Positions 58,354 to 64,000 of a DNA stretch of 64,000 nt are shown in pieces. The DNA lies in contig NZ_JIBU02000012.1 in the NCBI RefSeq assembly GCF_000633595.2, positions 251,574 through 315,573 of the forward strand, in the 5' to 3' direction. A model generated the notes under the pieces. That model was given only the letters and a program-made list of their open reading frames with translations. It did not search any database and was not told the origin of the DNA. This DNA is from Clostridium drakei (GTDB lineage Bacteria; Bacillota; Clostridia; Clostridiales; Clostridiaceae). Every line of letters begins with the position of its first letter. Position 1 is the stretch's first letter. The position numbers and the translations under genes are program-made.

Positions 58354-60234
58354 TTATTGTATTCTTTTAAATTTCTTTTCTAACTCATTTAATGTGAATT
58401 TTATTATAGTAGGTCTCCCATGGGGACAATTAAATGGATCATCTATAAATCTTAAATCTTCTACTAAAGCATTCATTTCTACATTAGATAAATTATCATT
58501 AGCTTTAATTGCAGCCTTACATGCCAACCTAGCTATAGCATTATACTTTATCGTCCAAGTTTCACCAGAACCCATGTTTTTAAGGTTTTCTAATATATCT
58601 ATAAATAAATTTTTTACATCAGGTTTTCCTAATATTAATGGTACTTCTCTTATACTTATTGTATTATCGCCAAAAATCTCTATATTAAAACCTGCTTTAG
58701 AAAAAGTTTCTTTGTTATCTGTATAATATAAGAAATCTTCATGATATAATTCAATAATTATAGGAGTTATTAAAATTTGAGCTATCACATCATTTTCTTT
58801 AATACTATTTTTATATTTTTCAAATAGTATTTTTTCATGAGCAGCATGTTGATCTATAAGATAAAGAGTATCTCCATATTGAGCTAATATATATGTATTG
58901 TGAAATTGGCCTATTATATTCAATTTAGGAAACTTGGCTTCCTTCTCAAGGCTATTTTCGCTATTTTTACAACTACCATCTATTTCTAATAATTCACTAT
59001 TTTCTTTGCATAATTGAAAATTTTTACTATTACATTCTTGTATTTGATTTTCAATGTAGCTTCCATTCTCAACATGTTTTGGAACTTCATAATTATGCTG
59101 CCATTTTGAATTTAAGTCAATGGGAAGCTGTATCAAATCTTTTTTATTTTCTATTTTTCCTAAACTATCTTCATATTTATTTTTATGAGTTATATCAGGT
59201 AAATCATTATTAATTTCTTCAACCGGAATATTAAAGGATTCTTTAATACTATCTCTTAAAGCTGTATGAACAGTGTCAAAGGTAATTTTAAAAATTTCCC
59301 TATCATCTCTAAATTTTATCTCAGATTTAGTAGGATGAACATTTACGTCTATGTATTCTGGAAATATGTCTAGGAACAATACAAAAAAAGGATACTTATT
59401 TATCATCAAAAAAGATTTAAAGGCATTTTCTACTGCTGCTGTCATTAGTTTGTTTTTTATATATCTTTTGTTTACAAATATACTTTCATTGTTTCTACTT
59501 CCTCTGCTTATTTCAGAATTGCCAATATATCCATATATAGACATTATATCTGTATGTCTTTCAAAGTTTAATACATTATCACATATGTTTTTTCCGTATA
59601 CACATCTTATAGCATCTAATAAATTTCCTGTCCCATAAGTTGTAAGTACTTTTTTTTCGTTATTGATTAGCCTAAAGGAAATATCGCTGTGAGCTAGTGA
59701 TAGCCTATTTAGTATATCTGTTATATAAGCAGATTCTCTACTAGAAGACTTTAAAAACTTTTTTCTAGCAGGAACATTAAAAAATAAATCATTAACTTCT
59801 ATGGTAGTTCCTAAATTACAAGCTGCATCTTTAATATAATTTATATTTCCTCCACTTATTGAAATTTCTTTTCCGAAATCAAAATCTTTTGCTCTACTTC
59901 TTAAAACAGTATTTGACACAGAGGCAATACTAGCTAAAGCTTCTCCTCTAAATCCCATAGTATTTATGTTATAGATATCATCTATATCTCTTATTTTACT
60001 TGTAGCATGAGGCATAAAAACTTTTTCTATATCATCCGCATGGATACCATCTCCGTCATCTAAAACCTTTATACTTTTTTGCCCTCCATCTATGGTTTCT
60101 ACAGTTATATTTTTAGCTCCTGAATCTATACTATTTTCAACTAATTCTTTTACTACCGAAAAAGGTCTTTCAACTACTTCTCCTGCGGCTATTTTATTAG
60201 AGGTTTCTAAATCTAATACATTTACTCTTTTCAA
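58354..60234 (-). CDS. mutL: DNA mismatch repair protein MutL
   Basis: A 626-residue protein. The N-terminal GHKL ATPase has [22 protein letters not shown] and [15 protein letters not shown] (about residues 30-105). A variable linker (about 340-430) is followed by the C-terminal endonuclease domain with [12 protein letters not shown] near residue 455, the metal motif of nicking MutL proteins, as expected in a bacterium without MutH. It ends [20 protein letters not shown]. The TTG at 60234 was chosen because the family start ([23 protein letters not shown]) begins there; AGGTGG lies upstream. Confidence 0.95.
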   Translation of the reverse strand: MKRVNVLDLETSNKIAAGEVVERPFSVVKELVENSIDSGAKNITVETIDGGQKSIKVLDDGDGIHADDIEKVFMPHATSKIRDIDDIYNINTMGFRGEALASIASVSNTVLRSRAKDFDFGKEISISGGNINYIKDAACNLGTTIEVNDLFFNVPARKKFLKSSSRESAYITDILNRLSLAHSDISFRLINNEKKVLTTYGTGNLLDAIRCVYGKNICDNVLNFERHTDIMSIYGYIGNSEISRGSRNNESIFVNKRYIKNKLMTAAVENAFKSFLMINKYPFFVLFLDIFPEYIDVNVHPTKSEIKFRDDREIFKITFDTVHTALRDSIKESFNIPVEEINNDLPDITHKNKYEDSLGKIENKKDLIQLPIDLNSKWQHNYEVPKHVENGSYIENQIQECNSKNFQLCKENSELLEIDGSCKNSENSLEKEAKFPKLNIIGQFHNTYILAQYGDTLYLIDQHAAHEKILFEKYKNSIKENDVIAQILITPIIIELYHEDFLYYTDNKETFSKAGFNIEIFGDNTISIREVPLILGKPDVKNLFIDILENLKNMGSGETWTIKYNAIARLACKAAIKANDNLSNVEMNALVEDLRFIDDPFNCPHGRPTIIKFTLNELEKKFKRIQ

Positions 60235-60263
60235 AATATTATTTTCACCACCTATATAACTTA

Positions 60264-60302
60264 TTAAAAATAAGTAACTAAAAATCAAGTTACTTATTTT
60301 AA
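60264..60302 (-). terminator. terminator-like hairpin between mutS and mutL
   Basis: On the minus strand AAATAAGTAACT and AGTTACTTATTT pair around a short loop, then TTTAA. It lies inside the operon, in the mutL leader, so it may act as an attenuator that lowers MutL relative to MutS. Confidence 0.6.
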
Positions 60303-60325
60303 TATTTTTATATTTGATAATGTAC

Positions 60326-63037
60326 TTATTTAAGTTCCTTTGCTCTTCTTATTATATCATAAAGTTTATTAAATCCATCCATAGGTGTCATACTTAATAC
60401 ATCAAGAGAACTTATTTCTTTTATTAAGTTTTCCTTTTCTATATCAGTAAAACCCATTTGAAGAGGTACATTTTTATTTTCTTTAAGTGTCAAATTATTA
60501 CCTTTTAATTTTTTAGATGTCACATCTTCATCAACACTTATATATTCCTTTGGTGTATGTGATATATCTTCTTTATTTATTTGAATATTATTGCTTAAAA
60601 TTTCATTAACATCTATATCGCTGCTTTTCTCATTTTCAATAGAATTTAATACTTCTTTTGCTCTTTCAATAACCTCATCAGGCAAACCTGCCAATTTTGC
60701 TACTTCTATCCCATATGATTGATCTGCTCCACCACGTATGATTTTTCTTAAAAATACAATGTCACTGCCAATTTCTTTTACAGACACTGAGTAGTTTTTT
60801 ACACCTTTAATTATGCTTTCTAGTTTAGTAAGTTCGTGATAATGGGTAGCAAACAATGTTTTGCATTTAAGTTTTTTATTTTTGCAAATATACTCTATTA
60901 CAGACCAAGCTATACTTAAACCATCATAGGTACTAGTTCCTCTTCCAACTTCATCTAGTAGTATTAAGCTTTTATTAGTAGCATTCTTTAATATATTTGA
61001 TACTTCCCACATTTCAACCATAAAAGTACTTTTACCCGCAGCTAAATCATCAGAAGCGCCTATTCTCGTAAATATTTTATCACAAACAGATATTACTGCC
61101 TTTTTAGCAGGAACAAAACTTCCTATTTGGGCCATAAGCACGATTAAAGCTACTTGCCTCATATAAGTAGATTTTCCTGCCATATTAGGACCTGTTATGA
61201 TTAAAAGTTGTTCATCTGAAGTATTTATAATAGTATCATTTGATATAAAACTTCCTGAAGATATCATCTTTTCTACTACAGGATGTCTTCCCTCTTCAAT
61301 ATAAATATCTTCTTTACTGTTAATTTCTGGTTTGCAATAATTATTTTCTAAAGCTATAGTAGCAAGAGAACTTAAACAATCTATTTCAGATATAATTTTT
61401 GCGGTTTCCTGCATTCTATCTACTTGCTTTTCTATTTTATCTCTTACATCAATAAAAATGTCATATTCCAAATTAGTAAGCTTTTCTTCTGCTCCAAGTA
61501 TTTTATCTTCCATTTCTTTAAGACTAGGAGTTATATATCTTTCTGCATTAGCTAAAGTTTGTTTCCTTATGTACCTTCCTTCTGGAATAGAACTTAGATT
61601 AGATTTTGTTACCTCAATATAGTATCCGAAAACTTTGTTGTATCCAACCTTTAAAGATTTAATACCTGTAATTTCTCTTTCGCTGTTTTCAAGAGAAGCA
61701 ATCCAATCCTTACCATGTGCTTTAGCTAATTTTAATTCATCAACTTCTTCATTATATCCTTCTTTTATAAGATTACCTTCCTTTAAAGATATAGAAGGGG
61801 TATCTATTATAGCTTTATCTAATATTTCATATATATCCTGCAATTCATCTAATTTAACACTCATATTATGAAGAAGGGTAGTTTCAAAATTTGAAAGTAT
61901 TTTTTTAATAATTGGTATTCTTTTTATGGAACCTTTAAGAGATATCAATTCTTTAGCGTTAACATTTTTAGAAGATATTTTTCCAACTAATCTTTCTATA
62001 TCGTAAATTTCTTTTAGAGCTTCCTTTAAATCTTCATGAACTGATAAATTGTTTAATAACTCTTCTACAGAATCAAGCCTTAATTTTATAGAACTACTAT
62101 TTATTAAAGGTTGTTCTATCCATTTTCTAAGTTGTCTTCCTCCCATGGCTGTGTTTGTTCTATCCATTACCCAAAGAAGAGATCCTTTTTTACTTTTATC
62201 ACGTAAAGTTTCAGTTAATTCTAAATTTCTTCTAGAATTTATATCTATAGCCATATAATCTACTACATTATAATAATTAAAACAATTAATGTGTGATAAT
62301 GAAGTTTTTTGCGTTTCAACAATATATTTCAAAAGACCATTTGAACATTTAATTAAAATTTCACTATAATCATCTTCTTTAAAACTGCTAAATTGTTTGT
62401 TTAACAATTCTCTTGAGTTTAAAATAAAAAACTCTTCTGAAAGACTGGTAAAAGCTGAAGTAAATCTTTCTTTTATATCCTTTTGTATCTTTTCGTCTAA
62501 ATTATCTTGTATTAATATTTCCTTTGGTGAATACTTAGAAATTTCATCTAGCAAAGTTGCTAAGTTAAATTCCATATCTGTGCAGTTAAATTCTCCTGTA
62601 GATACATCTGCAAAACATAGCGAACACATATTTTTTCCTTTTTCTAAGTATAAAGACATTATATAGTTATTTTTATTTTCTTCTAAAAAAGAAGCATCTG
62701 TGTATGTACCTGGAGTAATTATTTTTATGATTCCTCTTTTAACAATTCCTTTAGATTGAGATGGATCTTCAAGTTGTTCACAAATAGCAACTTTATATCC
62801 TTTATTTATTAGTCTACTCATATAGGTATTGGCAGCGTGATAAGGTATACCACACATAGGTGCTCTATTTTCCAATCCACAATCTCTACCTGTGAGCACA
62901 AGCTCTAGTTCTTTAGAAGCTATTTTTGCATCCTCAAAGAACATTTCATAAAAATCTCCTAATCTAAAAAAAAGTATGCAGTCCTTACATCCTTCTTTTG
63001 CGTCTAAATATTGTTGCATCATTGGAGTTAATCCCAA
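60326..63037 (-). CDS. mutS: DNA mismatch repair protein MutS
   Basis: A 903-residue mismatch sensor. The N-terminal mismatch-binding Phe-x-Glu motif is in [15 protein letters not shown] near residues 25-39. The ATPase domain has Walker [16 protein letters not shown] near residue 617 and the [14 protein letters not shown] signature near 695. The HTH and a C-terminal tail of about 60 residues follow. TTG 63037 follows GAGGAGGTTTTTAAT. It recognises base mismatches and recruits MutL, encoded next. Confidence 0.97.
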   Translation of the reverse strand: MGLTPMMQQYLDAKEGCKDCILFFRLGDFYEMFFEDAKIASKELELVLTGRDCGLENRAPMCGIPYHAANTYMSRLINKGYKVAICEQLEDPSQSKGIVKRGIIKIITPGTYTDASFLEENKNNYIMSLYLEKGKNMCSLCFADVSTGEFNCTDMEFNLATLLDEISKYSPKEILIQDNLDEKIQKDIKERFTSAFTSLSEEFFILNSRELLNKQFSSFKEDDYSEILIKCSNGLLKYIVETQKTSLSHINCFNYYNVVDYMAIDINSRRNLELTETLRDKSKKGSLLWVMDRTNTAMGGRQLRKWIEQPLINSSSIKLRLDSVEELLNNLSVHEDLKEALKEIYDIERLVGKISSKNVNAKELISLKGSIKRIPIIKKILSNFETTLLHNMSVKLDELQDIYEILDKAIIDTPSISLKEGNLIKEGYNEEVDELKLAKAHGKDWIASLENSEREITGIKSLKVGYNKVFGYYIEVTKSNLSSIPEGRYIRKQTLANAERYITPSLKEMEDKILGAEEKLTNLEYDIFIDVRDKIEKQVDRMQETAKIISEIDCLSSLATIALENNYCKPEINSKEDIYIEEGRHPVVEKMISSGSFISNDTIINTSDEQLLIITGPNMAGKSTYMRQVALIVLMAQIGSFVPAKKAVISVCDKIFTRIGASDDLAAGKSTFMVEMWEVSNILKNATNKSLILLDEVGRGTSTYDGLSIAWSVIEYICKNKKLKCKTLFATHYHELTKLESIIKGVKNYSVSVKEIGSDIVFLRKIIRGGADQSYGIEVAKLAGLPDEVIERAKEVLNSIENEKSSDIDVNEILSNNIQINKEDISHTPKEYISVDEDVTSKKLKGNNLTLKENKNVPLQMGFTDIEKENLIKEISSLDVLSMTPMDGFNKLYDIIRRAKELK

Positions 63038-63060
63038 ATTAAAAACCTCCTCTAAACCAT

Positions 63061-63090
63061 GTGGCAAGGGAAATAACATCCCCTTGCCAC
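63061..63090 (-). promoter_or_regulatory. 10-bp hairpin between miaB and mutS
   Basis: GTGGCAAGGG (63061-63070) and CCCTTGCCAC (63081-63090) are exact complements. It lies between the miaB stop and the mutS ribosome site. No T-run follows, so RNA processing or translation control is likelier than termination. Confidence 0.5.
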
Positions 63091-63091
63091 T

Positions 63092-64000
63092 TTAAATTTC
63101 TTCTCCTATTAATGAAAATGAATTTGCCTTAACAATTTTAACTTTGACAAGTTTTCCTATATTATCTTTACTGCCAGGAAAATTAACAAGTTTACCTGTT
63201 CTTGTCCTTCCAGTCAATTTAGTGTCATCATTTTTACTCAAGTCTTCAACTAAAATTTCTTCAATTCTACCTTCGTACTTTTTATTATTTTTAGCACTAG
63301 AAGCATTGATTATTTCTACTAACCTATTAAATCTCTCATGCTTCACATCTTCACCTATTTGCTCTTCCATTTCATCTGCAGGGGTTCCTTTTCTTCTTGA
63401 ATATATAAATGTAAATGCAGAATCATATTGTACTTCTCTTGCTAAACTTAAAGTTTCTTCAAAATCTTCTTCTGTTTCTCCTGGAAAACCTACTATAATA
63501 TCTGTAGTTATAGATACATTAGGTATAGTTTCTCTTATTCTGTGTACTAAATCAAGATACTGCTCTTTTGTGTAATGTCTATTCATCTTTTTTAATATGC
63601 TGCTTGACCCTGATTGAACAGGTAAATGTACCTGTTCACACACATTTTTACACTCTGCAATAGCATCTAGTACATCCTGCGTAAAATCCTTAGGGTGAGG
63701 AGTCATAAATTTAATTCTTTCTAATCCTTCTATTTTATTTATTCTTATTAAAAGATTTGCAAAACTTAGTTTAGGTTCTAAATCTTTACCATAAGAATTA
63801 ACATTTTGTCCAAGTAAAGTAATTTCTTTATAACCCTTTGATATTAAATCTTTTATTTCATTTTCGATATCTTCAGGTCTTCTACTTCTTTCTCTACCTC
63901 TTACAAAAGGAACTATACAATAAGTACAAAAATTGTTGCATCCATACATTATTGTGACAAAAGCTTTAACATCACTTTTTCTGTCTATTGGAAGGCCTTC
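63092..64000 (-). CDS. miaB: tRNA-2-methylthio-N6-isopentenyladenosine synthase MiaB (5' part outside the window)
   Basis: The last 303 codons of a radical SAM methylthiotransferase. The SAM-cluster motif C-x3-C-x2-C is seen as [23 protein letters not shown], which begins 18 residues into the visible part. Then follow [44 protein letters not shown] and [16 protein letters not shown]. The C-terminal TRAM domain ends the gene. The reading frame continues through the window edge, so the ATG near 63949 is not the start. It acts on the tRNA base made by MiaA and leads into mutS. Confidence 0.96.
   Translation of the reverse strand, partial: EGLPIDRKSDVKAFVTIMYGCNNFCTYCIVPFVRGRERSRRPEDIENEIKDLISKGYKEITLLGQNVNSYGKDLEPKLSFANLLIRINKIEGLERIKFMTPHPKDFTQDVLDAIAECKNVCEQVHLPVQSGSSSILKKMNRHYTKEQYLDLVHRIRETIPNVSITTDIIVGFPGETEEDFEETLSLAREVQYDSAFTFIYSRRKGTPADEMEEQIGEDVKHERFNRLVEIINASSAKNNKKYEGRIEEILVEDLSKNDDTKLTGRTRTGKLVNFPGSKDNIGKLVKVKIVKANSFSLIGEEI

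Noticed and set aside
63144-63575. 143-codon plus-strand frame opposite miaB
   Set aside because: Antisense shadow; miaB motifs are diagnostic on the other strand.

Overview
This window is low-GC, AT-rich chromosomal DNA of a clostridium (Clostridium sensu stricto type). Evidence: strong AGGAGG-type ribosome binding sites, frequent TTG and GTG starts, a Spo0E-family phosphatase, HPr kinase, a flavodiiron protein, a corrinoid/UroD-family methyltransferase pair, 2-hydroxyacyl-CoA-dehydratase-type proteins with their activase, AdhE-like iron alcohol dehydrogenase, PTS-type dihydroxyacetone kinase, and the Firmicute order miaB-mutS-mutL-miaA-hfq-ynbB next to lexA. The species cannot be fixed from the sequence alone; an acetogenic or solventogenic relative is plausible. 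No rRNA, tRNA, CRISPR array or insertion sequence was recognised.

Layout. 1-5.4 kb: a small XRE regulator with a membrane protein, then a lantibiotic/cationic-peptide immunity cassette (ABC ATPase, two permeases, response regulator, sensor kinase) without a peptide gene. 5.4-7.6 kb: corrinoid protein plus methyltransferase. 7.7-18.6 kb: CDF metal transporter, haem-type membrane protein, remains of a crcB fluoride-channel gene, recQ, a two-gene operon of a His/Ser-rich peptide and a eukaryotic-like kinase, YhaM exonuclease, DUF503 protein, a secreted Ig/TIM-barrel protein, and a HelD-type helicase. 18.6-30.7 kb: FprA flavoprotein, arginase, a flavodoxin-type reductase, a Spo0E-like gene of 59 codons, glpX followed by a possible structured RNA, DUF896 protein, hprK, formyl-THF cyclo-ligase, CorA, M18 aminopeptidase, a TPR-like membrane protein and an orphan holin.

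29.8-38.7 kb holds the most unusual locus. It is a minus-strand operon of a 1620-residue protein (HD domain, long helical repeat region, NadD/cytidylyltransferase-type domain, C-terminal PRTase-like segment), a dehydrogenase-like NAD-binding protein, a flavodoxin-like protein and a PHP phosphoesterase. A 2H phosphoesterase gene diverges from it. Together they suggest an uncharacterised nucleotide or RNA-end metabolism system.

38.8-52 kb: thioesterase, a 36-residue membrane peptide, a Cys/Tyr-rich spore-coat-like protein behind a sigma-K-like promoter, a three-gene dehydratase-activase operon, dhaK-dhaL-dhaM, a ferritin-like protein, DNA polymerase IV, a MIF-type tautomerase, and a sigma-54 activator next to an alcohol dehydrogenase that has a well-spaced -24/-12 promoter. 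52-64 kb: an HTH protein coupled to a tyrosine recombinase, a Cys-rich acidic protein, lexA with its own SOS box, ynbB, and the mismatch-repair/tRNA-modification operon, with miaB cut by the window edge. Convergent gene pairs are nearly all separated by long perfect hairpins.
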